DNA of 64,000 bases from Ruminococcaceae bacterium UBA1417 (GCA_002305575.1 DBPP01000043.1:11157-75156), one strand, 5' to 3'; positions 34,755 through 43,886 are shown, counted from the first letter of the stretch. Numbers and translations are program-made. Notes: generated from the sequence alone by a model not told the origin.

Positions 34755-36281
34755 TTATGCATCCAGGCGTTGTGTGTTGGGGCGCGCATCTTCCGTTTGG
34801 AAATACGCAAAATGCGCCGTGCAGTCTCCCTCCGCAAACAGGCCGGCAAAACAGCCTGTAAAGGTGCAGTTCATGCATTCTGTGGAAAGCAGCTGCGTAC
34901 TGCCAGTACCGATCACCCGCAGATGCGTCGCGTCGGGGCCCGCCAAGAACGTATATTTTGTTCGCTCCGCTTCGATGCGCAGGACAAGCGTATCGGTATC
35001 CGCAAAGAAAACCGGTTCGGAAATCGTTTGCATATCGACAACACGGCGGCGCAGTTGTACGGAAAGCCCGTTTTCGGCCGGATGCGCGAGCAGCTCGTAG
35101 TGGTGTTCATTGGTGTGGAAGATGGTCATGCCCGCCGCAGCGGATGCCACACCGGAAAGCTGCATCCGTGTTTCATAGCGCAGCTCAAATTGCTGCTGTC
35201 GCACGCCGAGGAAAGTCGGCGCACCGATCTCGTCCAGCGTATCTGTGCCGCCGCGCAGCGTCAAGCCGTTTCCAAAGGCATAGCGGCTGCGGTCCGGATT
35301 GCGCAGGTACGCCCAACGGGGTTCCGGTTCTGGAGATGCGAAATCGTCGCGCCAGCTTCTTGGCACGCGAACGTCTCCCTCGCCCTCCACCTGCATTTGC
35401 GCGGTGATGTACCGGCCGTCATTGACAACCGGCCAGCCGTTTTCATCCCATTCCACCGGCAGCAAAATTGTCTCTCGACCGGTGTGATGCAGCATGAAGA
35501 TAGAGGGCCGGATCGCGTGACAGACCATCCACCACTTGCCGTCCGCTGCCTCCACCAGATCGCCGTGACCAACAGCGTGGAAGTCCACCGTGCGATGCGC
35601 GTTGCGGTGTGTGACGATCGGATTGTGTGGGCACGACTCATACGGTCCCCACACCGAGCGGCTGCGCGCAATCGTCTCCATATGGCCGTATTCGGTGCCG
35701 CCTTCCGCAATCATCAGATAGTACCAGCCGTTTATCTTATACAGGTGCGGCCCCTCCGGACACTTGCCGCCCGTACCGTACCAGATAATTTTGGTTTCCC
35801 CCAGTCGCTTCCCGGTTTCAAGATCCAGCGGAAACAGACCGATCCCGGGGTTGCCCTGCGCATCGCTGTGCGTGCCGGTGTAATAAACCGTGCCGTCATC
35901 ATCCCAGAACAGAGAGGGGTCAATGCCCGGCTGATCGACGTAAATCGGCTCCGACCAAGCGCCGCGGATATCATCCGTCCACACAAAGAAATTCCCGCCG
36001 TTCGAGACGTTTGTCGTGATCATGTAAAACCGGCCGTCTCGATAGCGGATCGTCGGCGCAAAGATACCGCCCGAGGTGCGACAGTTTTGCAGGGGAAGCT
36101 GGCTGTCCCGCGTCAAAACGTGACCGATCTGCTCCCAGTGAAAGAGATCGCGGCTGTGCCAGAGCGGTACGCCCGGAAAAAATTCGAACGAGCTGTTCAC
36201 GAGATAATAATCCGAACCGACGCGGCAGATGCTTGGATCGGGATAAAAACCCGGAATAATTGGATTTTCGTACGTGCGCAT
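34755..36281 (-). CDS. glycoside hydrolase family 43 (beta-xylosidase/arabinofuranosidase type)
   Basis: 508 residues from ATG 36281 (GGGAGG 7 nt upstream). The five-bladed propeller carries the three catalytic acids: Asp in GFYPDPSICRVG (base), Asp in IDPSLFWDDDG (pKa modulator) and Glu in CPEGPHLYKI (acid). A C-terminal beta-sandwich of about 190 residues follows (DDFASPEPEPRWAYLRNP onward), as in two-domain GH43 xylosidases. No signal peptide, so it acts on imported oligosaccharides. It is divergent from a CE15-like esterase gene. Confidence 0.92.
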   Translation of the reverse strand: MRTYENPIIPGFYPDPSICRVGSDYYLVNSSFEFFPGVPLWHSRDLFHWEQIGHVLTRDSQLPLQNCRTSGGIFAPTIRYRDGRFYMITTNVSNGGNFFVWTDDIRGAWSEPIYVDQPGIDPSLFWDDDGTVYYTGTHSDAQGNPGIGLFPLDLETGKRLGETKIIWYGTGGKCPEGPHLYKINGWYYLMIAEGGTEYGHMETIARSRSVWGPYESCPHNPIVTHRNAHRTVDFHAVGHGDLVEAADGKWWMVCHAIRPSIFMLHHTGRETILLPVEWDENGWPVVNDGRYITAQMQVEGEGDVRVPRSWRDDFASPEPEPRWAYLRNPDRSRYAFGNGLTLRGGTDTLDEIGAPTFLGVRQQQFELRYETRMQLSGVASAAAGMTIFHTNEHHYELLAHPAENGLSVQLRRRVVDMQTISEPVFFADTDTLVLRIEAERTKYTFLAGPDATHLRVIGTGSTQLLSTECMNCTFTGCFAGLFAEGDCTAHFAYFQTEDARPNTQRLDA

Positions 36282-36311
36282 ACAAACGCCTCCCAAAAAA
36301 TTCTTTTCTAT

Positions 36312-36340
36312 ATTTTACAAAACTACTGCGGAGAAGTCAA
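36312..36340 (-). promoter_or_regulatory. promoter of the GH43 gene
   Basis: Minus-strand TTGACT (36335-36340), 17-bp spacer, TAAAAT (36312-36317). Confidence 0.75.
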
Positions 36341-36348
36341 CTTTTCTA

Positions 36349-36377
36349 TTTACATCCGCGCCGCAGATCCGTATAAT
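36349..36377 (+). promoter_or_regulatory. promoter of the CE15-like esterase gene
   Basis: TTTACA (36349-36354), 17-bp spacer, TATAAT (36372-36377). It lies back to back with the GH43 promoter, the two -35 boxes being 8 bp apart. Confidence 0.72.
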
Positions 36378-36415
36378 AAAAACAGCTTTTGAAGCGTAAA
36401 GGAGTTGTATTTTGT

Positions 36416-37444
36416 ATGAATCTACCGCAAAACCTGCCGCGTTTCGACGCAGTTTCCCGCGAGGAGGCCTTCCGGCTACTGTGCACCTGTCTCTACGGTT
36501 TCCCGCCCGCACAGCCGGAAGAGACGGCGTTCCGTGCGCTTCGCACGGACGACACATTCTGCGCCGGCAAGGCTGTGCTGCACAGAATAGAGGCCACCGT
36601 CCGGCAAAACGGAAAGTGCTTCACCTTTCCCTTTCACTTTGTTTGCCCGAAGCAGAATGTGCCGGCGCCCGCCGTGGTGCTGATCAATTTCACACCTGCA
36701 GTGCCCGATGCGTACCTGCCCTCGGAAGAACTGTGCGACCTCGGGCTTGCTGTCGCGTCATTCGGTTACACGGACGTTACACCGGACGACGGGGATTTCA
36801 CTTCGAAGGCCGGCGGTTTACTGGAAATCGACCGCGCAGATCCCCATGCGCCAGGTAAGATTGCGATCTGGGCGTGGGCAGCACGCATCGTCATGGATTA
36901 TCTGGAAATGCGCCCGGAAATTGACCGGCAGAACGTCGCTGTAGCCGGGCACTCCCGGCTCGGCAAAACCGCGCTGTTTGCCGCTGCCTGCGACACACGA
37001 TTCCGCTTTGTCTTTTCCAATGAATCCGGTTGTGCCGGCGCTGCGCTTTTCCGCAGAAAAACCGGTGAAACGGCTGCGGACATCTGCCGCGTCTTCCCCT
37101 TCTGGTTCTGTCCGAATTTTCAAAATTTTACCGCAACGGACGACGCGCTGCCGTTTGACCAGCATTTCCTGCTCTCGCTGATCGCGCCGCGCCGGGTATA
37201 CGTTGCAAGCGCCGCTGAGGATTTGTGGGCCGACCCGCAATCGGAACTGCGCGCCTGTGTGGCCGCTTCCCCGGCATTTGAAACACTGGGGTGTCGCGGC
37301 CTTGTCCCGATCGGCGAAATGCCCTCACCCGGAGACACGCTGCATGACGGCGATATCGGCTACCACTTGCGGACGGGCAGTCATTACCTCAGCCGCGAAG
37401 ACTGGCAAAAATTCATCGCCTACATGAAAAAGCACAAAAACTGA
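36416..37444 (+). CDS. alpha/beta-hydrolase, CE15 glucuronoyl-esterase-like
   Basis: 342 residues from ATG 36416 (AAAGGAG upstream). The nucleophile elbow is VAGHSRLGKTAL, a G-x-S-R-x-G box as in family CE15. It is followed by FVFSNESGCAGAALFRRKTGE and by the acid/His region SLIAPRRVYVASAAEDLWADP. In CE15 the elbow residue before Ser is usually Cys; here it is His, so the esterase may be a divergent member. No signal peptide. Divergence from a GH43 xylosidase supports a role in side-chain removal from xylan fragments. Confidence 0.75.
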   Translation: MNLPQNLPRFDAVSREEAFRLLCTCLYGFPPAQPEETAFRALRTDDTFCAGKAVLHRIEATVRQNGKCFTFPFHFVCPKQNVPAPAVVLINFTPAVPDAYLPSEELCDLGLAVASFGYTDVTPDDGDFTSKAGGLLEIDRADPHAPGKIAIWAWAARIVMDYLEMRPEIDRQNVAVAGHSRLGKTALFAAACDTRFRFVFSNESGCAGAALFRRKTGETAADICRVFPFWFCPNFQNFTATDDALPFDQHFLLSLIAPRRVYVASAAEDLWADPQSELRACVAASPAFETLGCRGLVPIGEMPSPGDTLHDGDIGYHLRTGSHYLSREDWQKFIAYMKKHKN

Positions 37445-37491
37445 GGGCATCCACCGCGGCGTGCAATCTGGCCTGCGGTGGATGCCCTGCT
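37445..37491. terminator. terminator between CE15-like and tautomerase genes
   Basis: GGGCATCCACCGC / GCGGTGGATGCCC (13-bp stem, 17-nt loop) with TGCTTTTA after it; convergent genes on both sides. Confidence 0.75.
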
Positions 37492-37492
37492 T

Positions 37493-37702
37493 TTAGAAAT
37501 CTGCTGCAATATACATGTTTTTGGGGTTGATCTCGTCGAGAAAGTCATGCCAGTGCTCCGCAGGAATCTCCTCAATGGAAACCGAAACGTACTTCGCTTC
37601 CATATGGAATTCCTCCATGATCAGGCGCTGGACTTTTTCGGCAAGCGCACGCTTCGTTTCCTCGCTTCTACCGGGAATCATGGCGATGGCTGCATGCGGC
37701 AT
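37493..37702 (-). CDS. 4-oxalocrotonate tautomerase family protein
   Basis: 69 residues, the family's typical subunit size, from ATG 37702 (AAAGGAGAG upstream). Processing exposes the catalytic Pro in MPHAAIAMIPGRSEE. A helix KRALAEKVQRLIMEEF and the strand YVSVSIEEIPAEHWHDF follow, with C-terminal NMYIAADF. Substrate unknown. Confidence 0.88.
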   Translation of the reverse strand: MPHAAIAMIPGRSEETKRALAEKVQRLIMEEFHMEAKYVSVSIEEIPAEHWHDFLDEINPKNMYIAADF

Positions 37703-37754
37703 ACAGGTCTCTCCTTTCGCGAATGACATATGTTGTACGTAAGCTGCGGATAAA

Positions 37755-37784
37755 CAAAAAAGCCCTGATGAAAACATCAGGGCT
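37755..37784 (-). terminator. intrinsic terminator after tRNA-Ser
   Basis: Minus-strand AGCCCTGATG-TTTT-CATCAGGGCT followed by TTTTTG. Confidence 0.9.
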
Positions 37785-37787
37785 ATA

Positions 37788-37873
37788 TGGCGGAGAGGAT
37801 GCGACTCGAACGCACAATGCCTTGCGGCACACCACATTTCCAATGTGGCTCCTTACCATTAGAATACCTCTCC
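37788..37873 (-). tRNA. tRNA-Ser (anticodon GGA)
   Basis: 86 nt including CCA. Acceptor GGAGAGG / CCTCTCC, anticodon stem CCACA / TGTGG with loop TTGGAAA giving GGA, class II variable arm TGCCGCAAGGCA, and T arm GTTCGAGTC. Discriminator G73, as in serine tRNAs. Confidence 0.97.
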
Positions 37874-37887
37874 ATGGCGACTTTGTT

Positions 37888-37916
37888 ATTATACAGCATG
37901 AAACGAAAAAAATCAA
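37888..37916 (-). promoter_or_regulatory. promoter of tRNA-Ser
   Basis: Minus-strand TTGATT (37911-37916), 17-bp spacer, TATAAT (37888-37893). Confidence 0.8.
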
Positions 37917-38062
37917 GGGGTATTTTCAATTTTTTTGTTTTTTTCCGGAGGATGTCCAACCGGTTATTTTTTTGTAAAAAAAGACAAAACCCTAGTGCTT
38001 TTTTTCTCTATCCTTGGTATAATGATAGAGATAATGAACCCTCTGAAAGGTGGTGCTCTGGT

Positions 38063-39634
38063 TTGAATAAAAAAAGCGCGGGAGGCCCTGCCGCCGTGAT
38101 CGAAATCGGCTCCAGTGCCGTGCGCATGCGCGTCTCCCAGCTTCGCCGCGGTGAAATTGAAACGCTGGACGCGCTGGAATATCCCGTTTATCTCGGACAC
38201 GAAGTTTTCAACGAAGGGCGCGTCAGCTTTGAAAGCCTGCGTCAACTTTCCTCAATCCTGTCCAAATTCACGTCCGCTCTCGCCGATTATGGCTGCAAGA
38301 ACGTGCGTGTTGTCTCTTCTACGGTCATGCGTGAAGCGGAAAACCGTTCCTTTGTCGCCGACCAGATCAAAATCCATAACAATCTGAATTTGGAAATTCT
38401 CGAATACAGTACGGAAAAGGCGCTGATCTGCTCGGAAATCATCCGCATTCTCAAGCAGCAAAGCAAGCAGCTGGACATGCAGAATATGGTGATCGCCTAC
38501 ATCGGCACGGGCAGCATCGGCATTGCGCTATACGACGGCAGTGCCATCAGCGTATCCCAAAACATCCCGATCGGCTCTCTGAAGCTGCACGACACGCTGA
38601 GCACGCTCAATCAGGAAAGCAATGCGTTTTATCCGGTCATCGAGGAATACCTGGATATCGTTTTCAACCGCGTGGATATTTCCTCCTCAGAAATCCACAG
38701 CATTGTGTTGACCGGCTCCGACCTGGCGCTCGTCGCCTCCGTCTGCGACGCGGAGTACAACGGCGATATCTACACGATTCCCGCCAAGAAGTTGCGCGCC
38801 GCGTATAATGAGGTGCGCTCCATGTCGTATTCGGCCGTCGCCCGCCGGTACAACATCTCCGAGGATCGCGCTGAGATCCTGTACACCGCGCTTTCCATTT
38901 ACAACGGCATGCTGCGTCTTTCGAAGGATCAGGCAAAAATTCTCTGTCCGGATATCGATATCTGCGACGCCATTACGCGTCATATGCTCATTCCCGGCGC
39001 GGAAAAGGATTACGAAGCGCAGACGCGGACAAGCGCGCTTGTCTCCGCCCGGCGCATCGCCTCCAAATACAATTGCCACGGCATCCATTCCGCGGCGGTC
39101 TCCGCATTTGCGACGGAGCTCTTTGACAAAATGAAGAAGGTACACGGCCTTTCCGAAGACAAAAAGCTCATTCTGGAGCTGGCTGCCATCCTGCACAGCT
39201 GCGGCCAGTATATCAACGTGCGCACGCATACGCAATGTTCCTTTGATCTAATTAAAAACTTCGATATTTTTGGGCTGACAAGCGATCAGATCCTGCTGAC
39301 AGCGTTCGTCTCCGGCTACAATGAATTCGCTGTGCCGAACGCTTCGGATTACCGTTACCTGCGGCTTTCGGAGGAAAAGCGCATCGAAATCGCAAAACTG
39401 GTCGCGATTTTCCGAATTGCGAACGCGCTGGATAAATCAAAGCGGCAAAAGCTGAAGCCCACCAAAATCAAAATTACAAAGGATAAGCTGGAAATCAAGG
39501 TGGATACAACCGGCAACGCGCTGTTGGAAAAATGGGCCTTTGAGGAATGTGCGGGCTTCTTTAAGGAAGTTTTCGGCCTGAGTCCGGAGCTGCATATCCG
39601 GTCCAATCTGCTTTGGCAACAGGAAGGAAAGTGA
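38063..39634 (+). CDS. ppx: exopolyphosphatase / Ppx-GppA phosphatase
   Basis: About 523 residues with a TTG start at 38063 (GAAAGGTGGTG upstream); no suitable ATG lies nearby. The ASKHA phosphatase half has AVIEIGSSAVRMRVSQ, VSSTVMREAENRS, and AYIGTGSIGIALYDG, the glycine-rich loop. The C-terminal HD-like half has LELAAILHSCGQYINVRTH. It hydrolyses polyphosphate or pppGpp. The stop overlaps the beginning of the polyphosphate kinase region, so synthesis and breakdown enzymes are co-expressed. A TATAAT box at 38018-38023 is a probable -10. Confidence 0.9.
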   Translation: MNKKSAGGPAAVIEIGSSAVRMRVSQLRRGEIETLDALEYPVYLGHEVFNEGRVSFESLRQLSSILSKFTSALADYGCKNVRVVSSTVMREAENRSFVADQIKIHNNLNLEILEYSTEKALICSEIIRILKQQSKQLDMQNMVIAYIGTGSIGIALYDGSAISVSQNIPIGSLKLHDTLSTLNQESNAFYPVIEEYLDIVFNRVDISSSEIHSIVLTGSDLALVASVCDAEYNGDIYTIPAKKLRAAYNEVRSMSYSAVARRYNISEDRAEILYTALSIYNGMLRLSKDQAKILCPDIDICDAITRHMLIPGAEKDYEAQTRTSALVSARRIASKYNCHGIHSAAVSAFATELFDKMKKVHGLSEDKKLILELAAILHSCGQYINVRTHTQCSFDLIKNFDIFGLTSDQILLTAFVSGYNEFAVPNASDYRYLRLSEEKRIEIAKLVAIFRIANALDKSKRQKLKPTKIKITKDKLEIKVDTTGNALLEKWAFEECAGFFKEVFGLSPELHIRSNLLWQQEGK

Positions 39635-39642
39635 TCGATCCC

Positions 39643-41760
39643 ATGGCATCCGAAAAGAAAAAATATTATTACAACCGCGAGCTCAGCTGGATGGATTTCA
39701 ACGCCCGCGTTCTGGAGGAAGCGCAGAAAAAAGAGAACCCCATTATGGAGCGCCTGCGCTTTCTGGCCATCACCGGCTCCAATCTGGATGAATTTTTCAT
39801 GGTGCGTGTCGCCGGCGTCAAGGTGCAGGTAAGCAGCGGGTATACAAAGCCCGACGATTCCGGCCTGACGCCGAAGGAATTGCTCGCGGCGCTCGAGAAG
39901 AAGACGCACGACTTTATGGAAAAGCAGTATTCCTGCCTGTACCGCTCCATTCTTCCGGCGCTAAAAAAACAAGCCGACATGGAATTTCTGTCGCCGGACA
40001 AAATGAATGACGAACAGCTGCGTTTCGCCGGCGAGTATTTCCGCCGCGTGCTGTTCCCTGTCCTGACGCCGCTCGCTGTGGACAGCAGCCGTCCCTTCCC
40101 CATGCTCGCCAACAAAAGCCTGAACCTCGCCGTCCGCCTCACCGCCAAAGAGGATAAGCGCGAAAAATGCTTTGCGATCGTGCAGGTTCCCTCTATTCTG
40201 CCCCGCTTTACAGAATTGCCGAAAAACGGCGAAACACGTTGCTTCGCGCTCTTGGAGGATATCATCACCTACCATCTCAAGGAGCTCTTTGAGCTGCACG
40301 AGATCAAGGCTGTATGCCCGTTCCGCATCACGCGCAACTCGGACCTCACCATTGATGAGGAAGCCGACGATTTCCTGTATGAGATTGAGAAATCGATCAA
40401 GCGCCGCAAGCGCGGGCGTCCGGTCCGTCTTGAGATTTTGCAGCATGCGGACAACGACACGCGCAAGTTCCTGATCAAAACACTGGGCATCGCCGAAAAC
40501 GAGGTTTATGCGTTGCAGGGCCCGATCGACCTGACGTTCTTTTCTAAATTTGCCGGAATTCCCGGCTGCGAGCGGTTCTGCTTTGCGCCGATTCGTCCAA
40601 CGACCCCGCCGGGCGATTTCTGGGGCTACACCGATATTTTCAAGGCCATTCGCGATGGCGACCGCCTCGTACATCACCCCTACGAGACCTTCGACTGCGT
40701 CGTACAGTTTATTGCGCAGGCCGCCGAGGATGAAAACGTCCTGGCGATCAAGCAGACGCTGTACCGCGTCAGCGGCAATTCCCCGATCATTGCGTCGCTG
40801 ATTCAGGCTGCCGAAAACGGCAAGCAGGTCACGGTGCTTGTGGAGCTCAAAGCGCGCTTTGACGAGGAAAACAACATCAATTGGGCCCGCAAACTCGAAA
40901 AAGCCGGCTGTCACGTCATTTACGGCCTGACCGGTCTCAAGACGCACTGTAAGATCGCGCTCGTGGTGCGCCGGGAGGAAGACGGCATCCGCCGCTACCT
41001 GCACCTGGGCACCGGAAACTACAATGACTCCACGGCAAAAATCTACACCGACCTCGGTCTGTTCACCTGCCGCGAGTCGTTTGGCTCCGACGCTTCCTCC
41101 CTCTTTAACGTCATCACCGGCTATTCAAGGCCGCCCGAGTACCAGCACTTCATCGTTGCGCCGCACGGCATGCGCAGCTTCTTCGTCTATATGATCCGTC
41201 AGGAAACGGAAAACGCCAAAAAAGGACTGCCCAGCGGCATTACGGTCAAGGTCAACTCCCTTGTGGACCCGGAGCTGATTGAGCTGCTCTACGAAGCTTC
41301 GCAGGCCGGCGTGCCGATCAAAATGATCGTGCGCGGCATTTGCTGCCTGATTCCAGGCATCGAGGGCGTGAGCGAAAACATCACGGTTATCAGCATTATC
41401 GGACAGCTTCTGGAGCACAGCCGCATCTTCCGCTTTGAAAATGCCGGCAACCCGCGCATTTATATGGGCAGCGCGGACTGGATGCCCAGAAATCTTGACC
41501 GACGCGTCGAGCTTGTATTCCCGATCGAGGACGAAAAGCAGAAGGCGCGCGCCTTCTCGATTCTCGATACCATGCTCAGCGACACGACAAATGCCCGCTA
41601 CATGCAGAGCGACACCACCTACGAACACGTCGACCTGCGCGGCAAGCAGAAGATCAGCTCGCAGTTGACATTCTATCACGAAGCGCAGGAGCGTCTCAAG
41701 GCGTTACAGGCCATTGAAAAGGACAGCGTTCTGATCCCGATCCATTCGGCGGACGAATAA
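39643..41760 (+). CDS. ppk1: polyphosphate kinase (PPK1)
   Basis: 705 residues, the usual PPK1 size. N-terminal YYYNRELSWMDFNARVLEEA and LDEFFMVRVAG are diagnostic. The phospholipase-D-like catalytic half has LVELKARFDEENNINWARKL, the autophosphorylated-His segment LKTHCKIALVVR and LHLGTGNYND. ATG 39643 is used here. A GTG at 39631, overlapping the ppx stop as GTGA and close behind GGAAGG, is an alternative. It makes polyphosphate from ATP, probably at the membrane. It is coupled to ppx and followed by pfk. Confidence 0.95.
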   Translation: MASEKKKYYYNRELSWMDFNARVLEEAQKKENPIMERLRFLAITGSNLDEFFMVRVAGVKVQVSSGYTKPDDSGLTPKELLAALEKKTHDFMEKQYSCLYRSILPALKKQADMEFLSPDKMNDEQLRFAGEYFRRVLFPVLTPLAVDSSRPFPMLANKSLNLAVRLTAKEDKREKCFAIVQVPSILPRFTELPKNGETRCFALLEDIITYHLKELFELHEIKAVCPFRITRNSDLTIDEEADDFLYEIEKSIKRRKRGRPVRLEILQHADNDTRKFLIKTLGIAENEVYALQGPIDLTFFSKFAGIPGCERFCFAPIRPTTPPGDFWGYTDIFKAIRDGDRLVHHPYETFDCVVQFIAQAAEDENVLAIKQTLYRVSGNSPIIASLIQAAENGKQVTVLVELKARFDEENNINWARKLEKAGCHVIYGLTGLKTHCKIALVVRREEDGIRRYLHLGTGNYNDSTAKIYTDLGLFTCRESFGSDASSLFNVITGYSRPPEYQHFIVAPHGMRSFFVYMIRQETENAKKGLPSGITVKVNSLVDPELIELLYEASQAGVPIKMIVRGICCLIPGIEGVSENITVISIIGQLLEHSRIFRFENAGNPRIYMGSADWMPRNLDRRVELVFPIEDEKQKARAFSILDTMLSDTTNARYMQSDTTYEHVDLRGKQKISSQLTFYHEAQERLKALQAIEKDSVLIPIHSADE

Positions 41761-41784
41761 ACATACAGAAAGGTTGAAAGGAAT

Positions 41785-42861
41785 ATGAAGAAAATCGGAA
41801 TTTTGACAAGCGGCGGCGACTGCCAGGGCCTGAACGCCTCCATTCGCGGCGTTGCAAAATCGCTCTACGAGGAATTCGGCGACAACGTGGAAATCTACGG
41901 CATCAAAGACGGCTACAAAGGTCTGATCTTCGGCGAATACAAGCTGATGAAGCCCGAGGATTTCTCCGGCATCCTGACGCTTGGCGGCACCATTCTTGGC
42001 ACCTCGCGCCAGCCGTTCAAACTTATGCGTGTGATCGATGAGAACAGCGTCGACAAGGTCAAGAACATGAAGGAGACATACAGAAAGATCGGTCTGGACT
42101 GCCTCGTGATCCTCGGCGGAAACGGCACGCAGAAAACCGCCAACCTTCTGCGCGAGGAGGGGCTGAACGTCGTTTCCCTGCCCAAAACGATCGACAACGA
42201 TGTCTGGGGTACCGACATGACCTTCGGCTTCCACAGTTCCGTGGAAATTGCGACAAACGTCATCGACTGCATCCACACGACGGCCACCTCGCACGGGCGC
42301 ATTTTCTGTGTGGAGATCATGGGGCACAAAGTCGGCTGGCTGCCGCTGTACGCCGGTATTGCCGGCGGTGCAGACGTCATTTTGCTGCCGGAAATCCCGT
42401 ATGATATTGACAAGGTCGCCAAAACGTTGAATAATAGAATTGCAAAGGGCAAGAAGTTCTCGATTCTCGCCGTTGCAGAGGGGGCGCTCTCCAAGGAAGA
42501 GGCGGCCATGAAAAAGAAGGACTTCAAAAAGGCGCGCGCCGACATGAAGCATCCTTCGATCGTTTACCGCATCGCCGACGAGCTCTCCACACGCGTGGAC
42601 AACGAGATCCGTGTCTGCGTGCCGGGGCACTTCCAGCGCGGCGGCAGCCCGTGCGCCTATGATCGTGTGCTCTCCACACGCTTCGGCGCGGCGGCGGCCA
42701 AGCTCATCCGCGAGAAAAACTACGGCAACATGGTCGGTCTTGTCAATGGCAAGATCGTCCCCGTGCCGCTCAGCGAGGTGGCCGGCAAGCTCAAGACCGT
42801 CCCCGTAGATTGCGAGGAAATCCTCGCAGCGAAGGAAATCGGCATTTCCTTCGGAGACTAA
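41785..42861 (+). CDS. pfk: 6-phosphofructokinase (phosphoryl donor uncertain)
   Basis: 358 residues. Phosphorylates fructose 6-phosphate in glycolysis. Substrate motifs are intact: LTSGGDCQGLNASIRG, PKTIDNDVWGTD, and MGHKVGWLPLYAGIAGGAD. The donor-specificity positions are mixed. The loop reads GGNGTQKTANLL, with Gly at the place where PPi enzymes have Asp. The catalytic loop reads PKTIDND, with the Lys typical of PPi enzymes instead of the Gly of ATP enzymes. It therefore cannot be assigned to ATP or PPi by motif. AGAAAGGTTGAAAGG precedes the ATG. It lies 24 nt after ppk1, likely the same transcript. Confidence 0.93.
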   Translation: MKKIGILTSGGDCQGLNASIRGVAKSLYEEFGDNVEIYGIKDGYKGLIFGEYKLMKPEDFSGILTLGGTILGTSRQPFKLMRVIDENSVDKVKNMKETYRKIGLDCLVILGGNGTQKTANLLREEGLNVVSLPKTIDNDVWGTDMTFGFHSSVEIATNVIDCIHTTATSHGRIFCVEIMGHKVGWLPLYAGIAGGADVILLPEIPYDIDKVAKTLNNRIAKGKKFSILAVAEGALSKEEAAMKKKDFKKARADMKHPSIVYRIADELSTRVDNEIRVCVPGHFQRGGSPCAYDRVLSTRFGAAAAKLIREKNYGNMVGLVNGKIVPVPLSEVAGKLKTVPVDCEEILAAKEIGISFGD

Positions 42862-42896
42862 AATACTCCGGTGTATCCGGGAAAGGTTGATTCAAA

Positions 42897-43778
42897 ATGA
42901 AGTATTCCGTCAGTACCTACAGCTACATGAAAATGATCCGCGCCGGCAAAATCACGCCGTTTGAGGTCATCGCGAAGACCAAGGAGCTTGGTTTCGACGC
43001 GATTGAATTCGTCGATTTCGTCGATTTCCTGCCGCTGCCCGAGGAGGAGCGCCCGGCCTACGCCGAAAAGATCCGCGCAGAAGCGGACCGCCTCGGCCTC
43101 GAGATCTCGAGCCTCACAATCGGCGCAGATTTCATCAACGGCAGCGACGGCGATTTTGAAAAGGAAGTCGAACGCGTCAAGAAGTTCGTCGACATCGGCC
43201 GCATTCTCGGCGTCAAGCGCATGCGCCACGACGCCACAGTCGGCTACCCGGTCAATTCCGGCAAATACTGCGCGTTTGACGCGCTGCTCCCCCGTCTTGC
43301 GGAAGGCTGCCGCCGTGTCACCGAGTATGCCGAGCAGTTTGGCATCCGCACCATGATCGAAAACCACGGCTTCTATGCGCAGGATTCCGAGCGTGTGGAA
43401 AAGCTGTACACCGCGATCAACCACAGGAATTTCGGCCTGCTTTGCGATATGGGTAACTTCCTGTGCGCCGACGAAAATCCGGCGATGGCGTTTGCACGCG
43501 TCGCACCGTACGCGATTTACGTTCACGCAAAAGACTTCATTGTCAAGCCCTTTGAAGCGCCGAATCCGGGCGAGGGCGCTTTCCAGACCCGCGGCGGAAA
43601 TTATCTGCGCGGCACCATCGTGGGCCACGGCAACGTGCCGGTCAAGCAGTGCCTGTTCCAGCTGAAGAAAGCCGGTTACGATGATTGCATCTCCATCGAA
43701 TTCGAAGGCATGGAGCCCGTATTCGATGCGCTGCGTATCGGCCTTGCCAACCTCAAGCGTTACTGGTCTGAGCTCTAA
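42897..43778 (+). CDS. sugar phosphate isomerase/epimerase (AP endonuclease 2-like TIM barrel)
   Basis: 293 residues of the xylose-isomerase-like TIM-barrel family. Conserved acidic metal ligands are in LGFDAIEFVDFVDF, TMIENHGF (Glu and His), LLCDMGNF (Asp), HAKDF and ISIEFEGMEPV (Glu). The start KYSVSTYSYMKMI is typical. The substrate is unknown; relatives act on myo-inositol derivatives, tagatose or hydroxypyruvate. It ends the ppx-ppk-pfk run 35 nt after pfk. Confidence 0.88.
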   Translation: MKYSVSTYSYMKMIRAGKITPFEVIAKTKELGFDAIEFVDFVDFLPLPEEERPAYAEKIRAEADRLGLEISSLTIGADFINGSDGDFEKEVERVKKFVDIGRILGVKRMRHDATVGYPVNSGKYCAFDALLPRLAEGCRRVTEYAEQFGIRTMIENHGFYAQDSERVEKLYTAINHRNFGLLCDMGNFLCADENPAMAFARVAPYAIYVHAKDFIVKPFEAPNPGEGAFQTRGGNYLRGTIVGHGNVPVKQCLFQLKKAGYDDCISIEFEGMEPVFDALRIGLANLKRYWSEL

Positions 43779-43791
43779 TGAATTTTTTCGG

Positions 43792-43821
43792 GTCCCGCGT
43801 CGAAACGGCGCGGGACTTTTT
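43792..43821 (+). terminator. intrinsic terminator after isomerase gene
   Basis: GTCCCGCG / CGCGGGAC (8-bp stem) followed by TTTTTC. Confidence 0.85.
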
Positions 43822-43822
43822 C

Positions 43823-43851
43823 TTGCAAACGGGCTGCGATTGTAGTATAGT
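43823..43851 (+). promoter_or_regulatory. promoter of pepT
   Basis: TTGCAA (43823-43828), 17-bp spacer, TATAGT (43846-43851), directly after the previous terminator. Confidence 0.7.
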
Positions 43852-43886
43852 TAGAGCAGCAAAATCACCATACAGGAGTTGTTCTT

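Noticed and set aside
34584..36392. A 602-codon plus-strand open frame
   Set aside because: Antisense to the GH43 gene and tRNA-Leu; no ribosome site or family resemblance.
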